From: Dipetalonema caudispina
Lineage: Eukaryota; Nematoda; Chromadorea; Rhabditida; Onchocercidae
DNA length: 52,983 nt
Assembly (NCBI GenBank): GCA_013365325.1
Contig: JABVXV010000389.1
Span: 1 to 52,983, forward strand
Direction: 5' to 3'
The position numbers and the translations under genes are program-made. Below the pieces are notes generated by a model that saw only the letters and a list, made by a program, of their open reading frames with translations, ran no database searches and had not been told where the DNA came from. Position 1 is the stretch's first letter; each line of letters starts with the position of its first letter. Below, one piece after another: positions 1-12,636 of this stretch.

Positions 1-46
<46 letters not shown>

Positions 47-57
47 TAATAATAATA

Positions 58-123
<66 letters not shown>

Positions 124-142
124 GCAATAATAATAATAATAA
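1..142. repeat. (ATA/TAA)n microsatellite at left edge
   Basis: Almost pure trinucleotide repeat from the first base, with a few interruptions (TGA, TAG and GCA near 44, 60 and 123). It lies inside or upstream of the kinase intron that precedes the exon at 280. No coding sequence is visible before 280. Confidence 0.95.
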
Positions 143-279
143 ATGAAAATTTTAAAATAATAAAAAATGTTGAAATAATTGCATGCGGCAATGATTGATA
201 TAGTAGTAACGATTCTGATAATAATAATAATTATTATTGCGATAAATGAAGTCACATTGATGACAATATTTAATTGCAG

Positions 280-3200
280 AAAAGGTTGCAATGAAAATTA
301 TGGATAAATTCAAGACAAATGAAAAAGAACGAAACTTATTAGCGCATGAAATAAAAACAATGGAACAACTTCATCATCCAAATATCATTCGTCTTTTTGA
401 GGTAAATTTCAGAATTTTTCTGAGAAAATAGGACAAATAAGGAAAGCTTAGACGATTAAACGCACGGATACTGATGATTTTCAACTTTTCGATCAATTAA
501 TGTATTGATCGAAGATCCATTTAGTTGCTTAATTCAAAATATACTAATTAGACTGATTGCCATTTTTGTTCTACAAATGCTCAATTCATTGAGAAAACTT
601 ACAAACAGATGATGATAAGATGACTAATTCAATCGTTGATCTTTCGATAGGTTATTTTACTTTTAATAATCTAAATAAATTCGATCCATAAGGAAAAAGC
701 AATGAGATTTGAAATAGTGATAAAATATTAAAAAATCATTCAATTTCATTTTATTTTCCAATATCATCTCAATTTCTGAATTTTATTAGTGTGTGGAAAC
801 AACCTCAAGAGTGTATCTAGTAATGGAATATGCTGGTTGTGGTGAACTTTATTCTCATATTCGACATCAAGGGAAACTCCCAGAGAATGATTGCAAACCA
901 ATGTTTGCTCAGATTGTTTCCGCTATTTCATATATGGTTCATTTCAAAATTTAATTTTTTCATAAATTGAAAATTGTCGAAATGCTTTGAAGAGCAATTC
1001 ACTAGCTCGATTTTTTTTCCTTTTAGTAATTATTAAACACTAAAGATCTTTTTGAAAAAAAAACAACCAAAATTTACCATTAAGAAAATTGTGAATTAAA
1101 AATTATCAAAATAACACAAAGAATAATTTGTTGGTTCAGTTTTTTCTTTTTTTTATGTTAAAATTTCTTTTTTTTTTTTAAATGTTAAAATTTCTTTTCG
1201 AAATAAGAGAAAAATAAGAAATAATTTTTTTATAGCATTCCAAAAATATCATTCATCGCGATATAAAAGCAGAAAATGTAATACTATCAAAGCCAGATTG
1301 GATTAAATTAGCTGATTTTGGTTTTGCATGCCAAGTGAATCCAAATGATATGCTAACAACACTTTGTGGTTCACCAGCATATGCTGCACCTGAACTTTTC
1401 AAAACTGGCAGTTATTATGGTTTGCTTGCTTATTAGAAAACAAAAAAGAAATTAACAAAAAATCGATCTTCAATATTTTGTATTTTTATGCATAGTTCAC
1501 AAATTCTATGACAATTTCCTTATTACCATGCTTTTTTTTCCTTTCCTCTTTTTTTTTTTTTTTTTGAAAAATATATTTATATTTTAACAGAAATTTGTTA
1601 ATTTTTACTGTTCTTTGTGCCAAAACATTATTTTCACTAATAATATTTGAATTTCAATTAATGAAAAAAGATGTAATTACGTTTGATTATTGCAATACAG
1701 TTTAAACTATTTGAAAATACCTCATCTTACCGTCTGATAACAACTATTACAGTTAAACATAACTGCTATGGTTTGTTTCAGATGTCTTAGTAAAATATTT
1801 GGTGATTGCACAAGTGATCAACTGATAGTCTAAATATTGGTTTAACTAATAGATTAATTAGATTAAGCATTATAGCTAGACACAATATTATAAGTTTCTC
1901 GGAATGTATAATTATTGTAAAGAAACATAATATATTAACGTTGTGTTACCTGTATAAATTGTTAAACGGAACAAGTCATAATGATAATCTATGTATGATA
2001 TGATATATTATAAAGCATTGTTGTTTACTTAAATTAAAGAAAAAATGAAAAAAAAAAAAAAACCGTAAAGTTTCTTTCTTACTTTCCATGCATATTTTAA
2101 CCTAATTTAGTTTTGAGTAATTCATTTTAGTTCTTAATTCATATTTGTTTTAAGTTTATTCTACAACATACAATAATATTTAGCTTTTAATTTTGATTAT
2201 TTAATCAAAAATGATGAGACATTTAATTATTGTAATTAATTTTATTAAAAGAAAACGAAAAAAAAGAATAGAAAATTTTAAGGAGCAAATGTAGATATCT
2301 GGGCAATTGGTGTATTATTATATTTTATGCTTGTTGGTAAGACGCCATTTCGTGGTGAAACAATTAACAATTTGAAACAATGTATTTTACGGGGTATTTA
2401 TCCATTACCCAATTATTTAAGCATATCAGCACAACGTATAATCACCCAAATACTTGTTATTGATCCCAAGAAACGAAGTACCATTGATGACATAAAGGTG
2501 CTATTTCAAGTAAAATTATTTAAAATTTATTTAACTCAAGTTTATATAATTAAATTAAGTTAATTTCTTTTCCGTCATTTGGAATATATTTTTTTATATC
2601 CATTTCACTAAGTTTTTTTTCCTTCTAACATTAATTCATTTTATTTTGCTAAGTTTTTTTTTTTCTTTTTTGCTTAATACCTCCACTCGTCACATTTACA
2701 TTAATTATGCTAATTGTTAAACACTTCATTTGCTTTCATTTTTTCCTTTGCAATTATTATGTTGAAATTGCAGCATCCCTAAATTTGATAATTTGTTGCC
2801 AATAAATTACAAAAATGAAATTGAAAAAAGATAAAACGAAAGTATAATTTCTCCTTGTTTCTTTTAATTGTTAATGTTGATCGATTCGGTCCCAGTACTA
2901 AACTAGAATAATTCAAATTAAATTAAATGAGATTGAGAGAATTTGAAAAATTCAACTCTTCTCAACATTCCCAACATATCTATATAAAGCTGTCCAAACT
3001 TATGCACTGAAATTTTCTAACATAAGAATTTTGAACATTTTACTTACATTTTCAGAATTGTAATTTCTTGAAAGTTTGCAAATTCACCGAACCATACATA
3101 CAATGTAGTATGATACCGGATGAACAAGAATTGATAGAGAATCCACTGGCGCTTAGAATGCGTAATACATTACGGTTTTATGGTATCGATGAAGCAATTA

Positions 3201-3385
3201 TTAGAGAGAGCGCATTAAAAGGAATTCGAAATCCTGTCATTGGAATATATCGTATTGTACTTCATCAGGCGCAACGAGAATATGATCAACGAGAACAAAA
3301 TCGGGTTTGTGCTTCTTCTTTTGGCATGATGATGACAATTACGGACAATTCGAACTGGAATACTCGTTTAAATTATGAACAATAG
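280..3385 (+). CDS. NIM1-like serine/threonine kinase, 5' end missing
   Basis: AMPK/SNF1-related protein kinase; closest family recognised is NIM1 (NIM1K). Exons seen: 280-401, 790-936, 1236-1419, 2283-2497, 3056-3385; all phases fit (about 331 codons). Motifs in order: VAMK with the ATP-binding lysine, the alpha-C glutamate in AHEIKTMEQL, HPNIIRLFE, LVMEYAGCGEL, catalytic loop IIHRDIKAEN, LADFGFA, activation segment CGSPAYAAPE, DIWAIGVLLYFMLVG and PFRGETINNLK. After the kinase domain a UBA-like stretch (FYGIDEAIIR, then IGIYRIVLHQAQRE) is characteristic of NIM1 and argues against MELK or MARK. The glycine-rich loop and start codon must lie upstream of the window. The final exon is read to a TAG at 3383-3385. 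Its last 27 codons look poorly conserved, and a GTTTGT donor after 3304 allows another 3' end (see 3582-4854). Upstream regulation by an LKB1-type kinase is known for AMPK relatives but is not shown here. Confidence 0.9.
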
Positions 3386-3581
3386 TCTTCTCTTTTTGTT
3401 TTTTAACTTCAAGATACAATTAAATAATTATACATCTATTTTATCCATTAAGGACTGCCCTAATTTCATCGTTCGGTCATATCGATCAATTCGAGTTTTT
3501 TTCATATAAAGCAAAAGACTTATACCGTTTTTGAATTTAAAATTGAAATTGATTAAATGAACAACTTCTGCAATATTGCAG

Positions 3582-4854
3582 ATTCAAGACCGTCATGTGA
3601 TAACAAACAAAGGAAAATTATTATCATCACCGATCACCGACAGTAAGACTTGTACAGTCCTATAAAATTCCGGATTGTCACTTATCATTACTGCTTAAGT
3701 GAGTTAGTCAATTGACTTTCATCGTTATTTTTTGCATGAATTTTGATGCCAATTCATTATTTGTTAAACTGGAAGTTATAAACTATTAGGATAAGTAGAT
3801 ATTGGCCTAATTTCTAACTTGGGATAATGGAAGTGCAAAGTATATGTAGTACCAAATTGATTTTATGAAGACGCGAGGATAATTAAAAAACAACTTGAAT
3901 CGAAATCAAACTAAAACTTGGAAAACACATATCCTGAACTCAAATTTAATTTTCCTTCATTGCACATATCACAATCAAAAAAACCGTTCAGATTGCATAC
4001 ATATTTGCGACTTGCTCTTTACTGGGGACTGAACTATGCATCCTACTTGCTCACTTCAGCAATTCTTCAAACTAGGCTCAAGAAATCAACCATTTCGTTG
4101 TTTATTCTAATTTACATGCTCGTTGGGCAAGTGATAAAGAATATGGGAAATAAAGAATTTGAAGTAAAAAGAAGGTATTGATAAAGTAAACTCCTGTTAC
4201 TTGCAGGTTCAATAGTGAAATGATCAGATGATTCAACGTATAACCTACAACATGATGCGATATAAAGCAATCGGAAAAAAGGAAAGCGGTTGAAAAGTTT
4301 CGCGGTAATTTCCAAATTTGCAACATCAACAGCTAATAACGATATATGTATAAAGAAACATTTAATACATAAATAAATGAAAACCAACTAACCAATGAAA
4401 TACTAAACTTGATCATAAATTACAGATATCATAATAATTGCATACCATTACCACAATAAAAAGTATAATATAGCAATAGTGAAAAAAAGTAATAAACGCC
4501 AATCAATAATAGAAGACCTAAATGTTTCAGTGAGAAAAAAGAATTTTTTGTACAATAATTACATTAATCTGTCGTATCTCATGCCACTTCACATCACTCT
4601 CTCAGTGCATCGAACTTTTTACTATTTTAAAATCCTTTAAGCCCTTCCTCAAATATTAATCAGCAAGATCCAAAAGAGCAATCAGCAGATACATCTCACA
4701 TGGTAAACTGTAAGTACCTTAGAGAGTAACGAAAATAAGTTAATCATAAAGATATCAATTGTGGAACAAGAAATGAATATTAAAGTAACAAACTATGATT
4801 TTTTTTGCAAGTTCGAATGTCATTTCCCAGAAAGATATCTCGTTATTTACCTAA
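3582..4854 (+). other. Candidate alternative 3' exons of the NIM1-like kinase
   Basis: Three open blocks follow the kinase with consistent phases: 3582-3642 (acceptor TTGCAG, donor GTAAGA), 4664-4709 (acceptor AATCAG, donor GTAAGT) and 4812-4854 (acceptor GCAAG, ending in TAA). Joined to the GT donor after 3304 they give an uninterrupted basic tail, including RSKRAISRYISHGK, instead of the read-through end at 3385. The tail length is closer to that of vertebrate NIM1, which also ends in a basic segment. The blocks are short and chance is possible. The rest of 3386-5082 shows no other supported gene. Confidence 0.35.
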
Positions 4855-5082
4855 GTAATCCACTACTTCAAAACTAACAGTTTAAGGAACTTGAATAACT
4901 TAGTAGAAACACAGATTTGAAACAGAATACAGCGAAAACCCACCGAAAAGATTACGAAGGGATAGTATTAGAATTGGCAACATCAACAAGAACAGAAACA
5001 ATAAATGAAGACAGAGAAAGCTTCATAAGTAAAAAATAAAGTTGCAGAGGAAAAAATTCAGGCACTTCTACATATCTACATA

Positions 5083-5088
5083 TTTATT
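5083..5088 (-). promoter_or_regulatory. Polyadenylation signal of the UDP-sugar transporter
   Basis: AATAAA on the minus strand (TTTATT on plus), about 40 nt past the stop codon at 5128-5130 of the SLC35A-like gene. Position and match are canonical. Confidence 0.55.
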
Positions 5089-5127
5089 TCATAATTTTGT
5101 GTACTACCCATAACTCCCGTTTAATTT

Positions 5128-8100
5128 TCAACTTTCTGATTCCATCGACATGGGCAATTGTTTTGGTTCATATCCATAAAGGAATGTCGAAAAAATGACA
5201 ACCGTTGCACCAGCAGCAAAAATCCTTCAAGAAAAAAAAACAGCGGGTTAGAACACAACGAAGAAAAAGGAAAAATTTAAACAAAAAAAAAAAAAAAATT
5301 AAATCAGAAAATCGAAAAAAAGGAAAGAAATTTTAATCAAGAAAAAGATAAAATTTTAGAGAAATATGAAATTTCAATAAATGTAACTTCAAGAAAGTGA
5401 AAATCTGGTTATTTTTTGCAGCAACAGCAAAAGTCCTTGGCAGACATCAAGAAGATCTTTGAAAGAAAGTAACTTAAATTCAATTCATATCGATTCCATA
5501 CTTTTCAGTGCTTTCATTTTTGCTGAGTTAGATTCTTATTCGTTATCTTGTATTGAGCAAAGAAAAACTTATGCCACAACTTGTACGAAAATGTAATCTT
5601 ATATCTGAATCGCTGAACACAGCATTCTTTATACGTCAGTCCACACTGATGATGTCAAAATAAAGAAATCGTAAGTTCGGTTTTCCAGATTTTAAAGCCA
5701 AAAAAAAACTCACAGTGATGGCTGGAAATCATTCAACAACCAATAAGACATTAAGCTGGACAGTACAATTGAAAATGACACAGCAAAACCCTTCAGTATA
5801 TTATCAGCATATTTCACTACTAAACCGATAATAAGTCCCCCATAAGCCTGAAAATAACAATCCATTGAAATGGCTTAGAAGAAAAAACAAACATGCAGAT
5901 TTAAGTTAATAAAATTTCAAGGAATTGGGCTGCCGCTTTAAATCGATAAACCTTAATTCAAGATTTAGGAATCACGGAGCCAAACAACTAGTGCATGTGT
6001 GGTAGTCTTCAAGATATCTGCAGTGGAGATTTTATAATCTTGCTGGTTTCAATTTCGGTAGAAGAATTAAGAAATAATAGTGCGTTTGCCTGATTCATAG
6101 TTCGTGTTAAGCTAGCTACATATCACGGCCTGTAAATGAAATCTCACCACCACAGAATGGGAATGAGGAAAAACGTACTATCAATTCTTAAATCTCCCTC
6201 ACGTAACCCGAACGCAAATATTTCGGACAATATTTAGGATACTATATATATCCTCTTTTCTTAACTTAAAATGCAAGCGATGAGTAACCGACAGTGTCCA
6301 TTACACATCTAATTTATCCATTATAATCAGATGTCTACATTAGATAGAATTAATAATTAACTACAAATAACAATATCAAACAAATGACAAAATAACTGCG
6401 GCTATCTTTCGCTACTTTAATGTCGGAAGTTTTGCAGAGAAAATTTTTTTGCATTTTCAACGTTATAAACATTTTCAAAATTTTACCGAAAATACAAAAG
6501 ACCAAAAAATCACATCTCTTCTAACAAATAAGAGCAAAAGCAGAAAATGTTACAAACCTGCAGCAGAACAACAATCCAAATTATGGTGCTGTATCCTTGA
6601 AAAAAACCATATTCATTTACTTGTTTAAAATCGTAAAGCCACACCATAAAAAACCCACCAAAAATACTGAAGAATGCTATAAAAACAAAATATGTTGAAT
6701 ATCATAAATAACAGAACAATTATCATTAATGGTTTGCAAAAAAAGTGTTTCTTTCTAAAAAAGCTCAAAAACTTCCAAAATAATTTTTTTCAGAGATATC
6801 TTACAGCTCCAATAGAACAACTCCCGAAAACATGCAAATCCTTAGAATATATTTTATACACCAAAGACTGATTTTCAGGAACCGATATCAGTTATCATTA
6901 TTGGAAAATCTTGTTTGAAAATGAACTTAAACTCCAAGTTGGAAATTAAATTTGAAAGTGTACCAAGTTGCAAATTTCTTATCCAAAGTGACACCGAAGA
7001 ACTTTTCAAGACTTTCTCAAAGTAAACACCCGCAAAACCGCTCAAGAAACAGGCTGCAATGACAGTAAGCAATCCGACAATTTTATCCGAAGATTTTGTT
7101 GTTGATGATGTTACTTCATCGAAATCCTTGGGCAACTAAAATTGATCATTTCTGCAGAATTTACTAATAACAATAGAGGATGCAAAAAAGAAAAATGGGA
7201 GCTTATCCTGTCAAAATAGGCTTGATCTTCTCGTTAAAATTATTATAAAAAACTGAAAATTTTGTAGTAATTTATGCACTCCTCTCGATATTCACTGCTA
7301 CCTCCCCAACAGGCTATATGCTTTTGGTAGATATATCAATCAGAGATGCTTCAAATCCGATATTATTACGTTATAATAACATCCACTACTTAAACAGTTA
7401 TTAATACAGCGATGTCAGATTAATTCTAAGTTTCACACTTTCTTGGTAAAATCAGAATAAATCCAAAAGTAAAAATTTTGCAAAAAAACATACTTGCACT
7501 AAGGCAACTCCAATCGTCAGCAACAATAATGATATCCATTTTTGACTATTCAATTTCTTCCCTAGCACTGTTACGGAAAATAATGCTGTTGTGAGGATTT
7601 TCAGTTGATAAGTTACCTTGAAAATTAAGCTGATATGAAACATAACTGTCTTTTGATTGTGGGTTTAAGTAACAAAACATCCTACAGAAATATTTTTGTC
7701 ACATGTCACAGTTCTTCTGCTAACAGTGGGAAAGAAATTCTCCATTTACTTACCTATTTAACTAATATCTAATCTGGCTACTTATCAAAGCAATACATGG
7801 CTATATTATGACCGAAATATCTTAACATATCTCTATGTAGTTATCACGTTTTTTTTTTTTTTTTTTTTAACGTCTAAAGTTGCTAACTTTCCTAAGCCTT
7901 AAACCAGAATCAATCTGGAGTGTATCTTGCCTGCCATTATATTACATGATAATCATCATATATCAGACTGGTAGATAATTCTAAAATGAAATTACAAGGT
8001 GATATACAGTCTAAGATAGTTGTAGTATAAAAACTCGAAACGATTAAATATTGAATGTCAGATCTGGTAACCTAATTCAATGCTCATTTTACTTGCTGAT

Positions 8101-9361
8101 TCATTTCGATCTGATTACCTGGTAAGTAGCTGCATCAAGCTTTGACAAAGCCAAAAAAAGGAGATTATTTTGCACGACATACAAAAATGCTGGAACGGCC
8201 ATTTTCAAAGCATCTTTCGATTTAATATAACATTCTGTGTAAACTTCATTCGTGAATCCCACATACTCCCAGGCTGGAAGTGATGCTGATTATATTCCTT
8301 TAAATTAACAAGAAAAAATAAATTATAAATCTTACGAAATAATTTGCCCACAACCATATATTTTCCAATGATTTCAATACCTTGTTAAAATTCGAAATAA
8401 AAATAGGTAATTTTGTAGTTTCGGAAAATCCCTAATGTGTATGATGACAGCGTCTCATCGGATACCTCAATTGCAGACGAAAAAAAGACATTCGTTTCGA
8501 AATAATTTAAATTTTTGCTAAGAATAAAAATTAATTTCCACATTATTTTCGTTCAATATGTTTACGTGCATTATTAAAATTATACATACAGTGCTGATAT
8601 GCAATAAAGCCGATACACGTAAGTAGCTTGATTATTTCAGCGGTAACTATAACTGTTGATGATAGATATCTAAAATGAAACAATAAAAATCGTATATTCA
8701 ATTGCCACATTTCATGAAAACTCTTGGAAATAATTCAAAATGAAGTTCATGAATTCCGGATCAAAAATTGTCAAAACCGTTAATACGGAGAATCAGTCTA
8801 TTATATTTGATCAAATGATAAGTGCAATTTGCGATAAATTTCTAATTTCAGGTTTTTGAATCCACCAAGAAACTTTGTATTTGTATAGCCAGAAATGATG
8901 GAAACGCTATTAGCTGCATCGGTAACACAAAGGACGATGAATTCGTACTAAGCTAGCTTGCCGTAACTTTTAAAACACACCAAGCACGTGATTCGTGCAA
9001 TTCATAAATATTCTTCTTGAATTCACATAAATGGAATAGAGCCAACTAAACAAACGATAAAATACGGTATGGATATCAGCTTACTTGATCAAAACATATA
9101 TGCATCAAACATATATTAGTTAAACAAATTACATCCGATAAATGAGTTTAACAAGTTATGGTAAATTGAAAATTTACCATAACTTGTTAAAAAAAAAGAA
9201 AGAAGTTATGGTTAATTGAAACTTAAAATTTCGAAATAACTTGAGTCAAACCTAGGTCCATCGACTTTTCGTACACGTGAATAGTGCAAGATTAGGACCA
9301 GAATTGTCGTTTGAAGAATTAATACAATCAATGATAGCCATTTCAGATTCTTCCTGTCCAT
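5128..9361 (-). CDS. SLC35A-family UDP-sugar transporter (UDP-GlcNAc/UDP-Gal type)
   Basis: Golgi multi-pass antiporter that imports a UDP-sugar (UDP-N-acetylglucosamine or UDP-galactose) in exchange for UMP; substrate inferred from family. Minus-strand exons in coding order: 9361-9252, 8669-8590, 8273-8119, 7616-7494, 7135-6964, 6676-6558, 5847-5714, 5224-5128. All phases agree and give 329 aa, against about 325 for SLC35A3. Signatures: [96 protein letters not shown] and TFLYGYEPK, covering the usual ten-helix order. Start: the ATG at 9361 aligns with the family N-terminus. In-frame ATGs at 9385 and 9475 would add 8 or 38 residues; the one at 9475 has the better context (A at -3, G at +4). 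Diverges head to head from the MIG-18-like gene. In C. elegans the SRF-3 group has this role in surface glycosylation; orthology is not tested. Confidence 0.93.
9147..9191. repeat. Perfect 21-bp inverted repeat (hairpin) in transporter intron 1
   Basis: Arms 9147-9167 and 9171-9191 are exact reverse complements with a 3-nt loop (GAA). A degenerate third copy of the arm starts near 9202. The hairpin lies about 60 nt downstream, in transcript sense, of the exon 1 donor of the SLC35A-like gene. Confidence 0.9.
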
Positions 9362-9527
9362 CAAGTAATACAGTTTCTTCCTCATCGATGAATAGCATCC
9401 AGAAGATGAAAGAAATGGAATTTTTGATGTTAAAAGTAGAAATTCAGCTTGTCGTTGATTCAGATGATGCACCATGATGTTTCTTCACAACCGAAAAACC
9501 AACCAATGCAACACATCCGTCTCACAA

Positions 9528-9533
9528 CTGAAA
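9528..9533 (-). promoter_or_regulatory. Candidate trans-splice acceptor for the transporter
   Basis: TTTCAG on the minus strand, 52 nt upstream of the in-frame ATG at 9475, with no 5' donor seen upstream. If a spliced leader joins here, 9475 would be the first ATG of the mature mRNA, which would favour the longer N-terminus. Confidence 0.35.
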
Positions 9534-11540
9534 CTTAACTGTTAATAGTAGCTTTAAGTTTAATTACCAAATTTCTCAAATCTAACTATCGTTTCGAAAT
9601 GTATCATGTCTTGTAACAATGAAACAGGATTTTCCTCGTATTCGCAAATCTTGGTTGTTTCCGAATAATAAAGTTGAAACTTGTACAAATCAAACGAATT
9701 ATTATAAATCACCGGCTAGAAGAAACTCTCATGTGGAAGTATCCAACTGAATTATCAGAATAATCCAATCTCCTGACTTGATCACATTCTTGATATTATA
9801 ATATAGTGGTTTACCTAAAAGAACGCCAGTGGTAACCACTTCCAATTTCGATTATCAATTATTTGAGTTATCAAATATTATCATATTGTAGTACTTCAAT
9901 AATCTGTTTAGTGTTTCCAATCAATTTTCTGTATTTCAACACTATGCTACTGTATGCCTAACGAATGGATTTACACATTCTTACACCGAGGAATAATTCG
10001 AATAAAGTGATTGTTTTGAACATAAATTAATTTATAGAGATATTTGAAAAATAAGATGAATTCAAAAAATTTAATCCATAATCTTTTATTTATATGTTAA
10101 GTCACAGTATTGTTATTGTTTTTGCTGCTTGAAACAAATTGTTGGAGTAATATTCAAAACAACTGAACCAGTTTTTGTTTTTTTTTAAAAAAAAAAACGA
10201 AGAACAGTAATTCATATTAAACCAGAAGAGTAAAAAAAAAAAGAGGAAAAACCACAGGCGAAAGTAAAGATACCAAAAATTGTGCCGCTAAATTTGTAGT
10301 AACTTTCAACTTATCATTAATCTCATTTTCCAATTCATTCCACATTTCCCTCATTTCTTGTATTAGTTCCACTAGAATTTAACCCGATCACTAAGAAAAT
10401 CCGGGAATTTCATATTAGAAATAACTATAAAATATCATAACTTTCTGGATTTGTTATTGAAAAAAAAAAGGAATAAATTGTAATGAAGATTATTTTCTTG
10501 CAAATATAAAATTTAAAAGACCAAATTTCCAGTAGATATAATTAATATTTTGCTCTGAAAATTTTTACGAGTGATTACGATGATTATTTTGAAACTCGAG
10601 TTTAAAACCATTTAGTAAATTTGATTTCATAAGTTAAATTCAGATAAAATATTCCGATAATTTAATATAACGGTATGGCAATCATTATTCATTTAAATGC
10701 TTCCTTAAAATGGTTTTTCTTTTTTCTTTCTTTTTTTTTTTTTTTTAAAGAAAAAAAAAGAAGAAACGAGAAACTAATATGTAATGGTTTGTTAAAAACA
10801 GTACTATCACTAATACTGTCACTAATTTCAAGCTTCCTAATTTCATGATTTATATGAAATTGTAAAACAAGGAAGTGGAGTAATTAAAACAGAAAGGTCT
10901 GTGAAAAAAAAAATTACTCCGAAGAACTCGTTCACATAATGAGTAACATTTTTTGTTTATTTCATTCTCTTTACTTTTCATCCTTTCGTTTCTAACTTCA
11001 GTTTCAGATAGAATACTACATTGGAATCATACAGCTACTGTATGCAAAATTTCATTACCTTTCAAAATGAAAAAAAAAAAATTTTTTTTCACGTTTCTTA
11101 TTTATTTTTGAAGTTGCAGTTTTTGTTTTCTGTTTTTAATTTATTTTTTTCGAAATTCTAATAAATTTAAGTATCAGAAAGTTAAACAAATTATTATAGG
11201 AATCTATACTACTTGAAAACTGAAAAAAGTTGTATCAAATAATTTATGGCCACTAATATCTTATTATTTATTACCATTTGTCATGAGAATTAAAAAGTTG
11301 ACTGGTAATTGTTAACCGTAATCATTTCTTTTTTGAATTCACTGCTAAATTGTAAAAATTTTCCTGTCAGTAAAACTTTTCAAATCATATCAAATTGTCT
11401 AATTAAGCCTTTTTATCAGCTAATACTAATGAAAAGCTCATTCATTTTTATGCATTCCCTTTAATTATCTCAACCAATCAAATTTCATCCATAAATTTTT
11501 CCCCTTTACTTCCTTTCAATTTAAAATTTCACATTTAAGC
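9534..11540. other. Intergenic region between divergent genes
   Basis: About 2 kb between the head-to-head transporter (-) and MIG-18-like gene (+). AT-rich, with poly-A/T runs near 10175-10195, 10730-10760 and 11070-11090. It should hold both promoters, but no defined promoter motif, RNA gene or coding exon could be supported. Confidence 0.5.
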
Positions 11541-11545
11541 TTCAG
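11541..11545 (+). promoter_or_regulatory. Candidate trans-splice acceptor for the MIG-18-like gene
   Basis: TTCAG ends one base before the ATG at 11547. Such a short leader is typical of spliced-leader mRNAs in nematodes; inferred from position only. Confidence 0.4.
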
Positions 11546-11546
11546 C

Positions 11547-12348
11547 ATGTTACGGATCTATTTATCTGCAACAATACTGTTTACAATAGAATGTGCTAGC
11601 TTGACGAAAACTTCAGCTAATGTAACTGCTTGGTTAGCTACTTCTCGTGATCCACCAGTGATTATTCTTCAAAACAATCAAATGATTCCATCAGTTGTTG
11701 ATTGTCAACAAAATGGGAAAATATACAAAGAAGTAGGAAAGAGATAAGTTGAAAATCTTATAAAACAATATTTGATGATTTTCCCACAAATTGATTGAAA
11801 AATTTTCACTGATAGTTTACTTTGCCGTTTTTCATCAGCTATTAAAATTTAAATTTCAGGGCGAAAGTTGGTTTACAGGACATCTTTTATATAAGTGTAT
11901 GAAATTCGGTGCTTACACTATACTTGGTAAACATCTTCAATTTGTTACAATTATAGCATAATCGGATCAAAAATTTTCAGCAAAAAATTTTTGCGAATAT
12001 TCTCAAGCGATTTACATGAAATTTGAGAGACTAAAATTGAAAAAATGTACTGTCAAGAACGTTGAATTAGACAAAAAAAAGGTAATATGATGCATCGTTT
12101 TTAGATTGTTAATTAAATTTAAGTGCAAAAAAGAATCAACTTATATCATTTTCTTATCTATCAAAGTAAACTGGAAAATTTTCAGGTTGTCGTACAAGAA
12201 AAGGTCGACCAATGATTATCGGTGAAACATATATTGATGATTTTATCGTTCATCAGTGCTTCGAAAACAATTCCAAAATATATTATCGAGAATCCCCGTG
12301 TGACATGCCTGGGCAACCATCATGCAGTTCATTTGAAAAGGAACCATA
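11547..12348 (+). CDS. Secreted protein with MIG-18-like (fibronectin type I-like) domain
   Basis: Exons 11547-11732, 11860-11926 and 12186-12348, with phases 0 and 1 consistent, encode about 138 aa ending at TAA. Residues 1-18 form a signal peptide (MLRIYLSATILFTIECAS). A cysteine-spaced domain follows: DCQQNGKIYKEGESW, YKCMKFGAYTILGC and KGRPMIIGE, then HQCFENNSK. This pattern (C, GKxYxxGExW, YxC, GC, GE, C) matches the nematode extracellular family named after MIG-18, which acts in basement membrane and cell migration; function here is inferred from family only. The last part has further cysteines (SPCDMPGQPSC). The stop may not be the true end: exon-like blocks downstream (12637 onward) look like the C-terminal part of this family, but no GT donor in exon 3 joins them in frame. 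Confidence 0.75.
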
Positions 12349-12636
12349 AAATATCTTCATAATCTTATAATTGCAATGAAACTTGCGACATTATTAAATT
12401 CTGCTTCTTCTTCAAACTAGACTTTGCTTTTTCTTTCAACCTAGTTTTCCTTTCTTTAATTTAAACTTTGCTCTTTCTTATCTTTCTCTTTCAGGTTTAA
12501 CATTTTGAAAACTGTATAATGATGCGAAAACAATATTATTATTATAATGATTCAATGAAAGAATGCAATTTTTGTCATTAAGTAAAACATTGAAAATATT
12601 TCTGCATATTTCAACTATGCAAAATTTATATTTCAG

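Noticed and set aside
3918..4181. 87-codon plus-strand open frame
   Set aside because: No recognisable motif, no matching splice sites, and it overlaps equally long open frames on the minus strand; typical chance frame.
5419..5472. Plus-strand terminal-exon-like block (TTTTTTGCAG acceptor, lysine-rich frame to TAA)
   Set aside because: It lies opposite an intron of the transporter, has no upstream plus-strand exon in compatible phase, and the same bases are better explained as a partial copy of the transporter's last exon.
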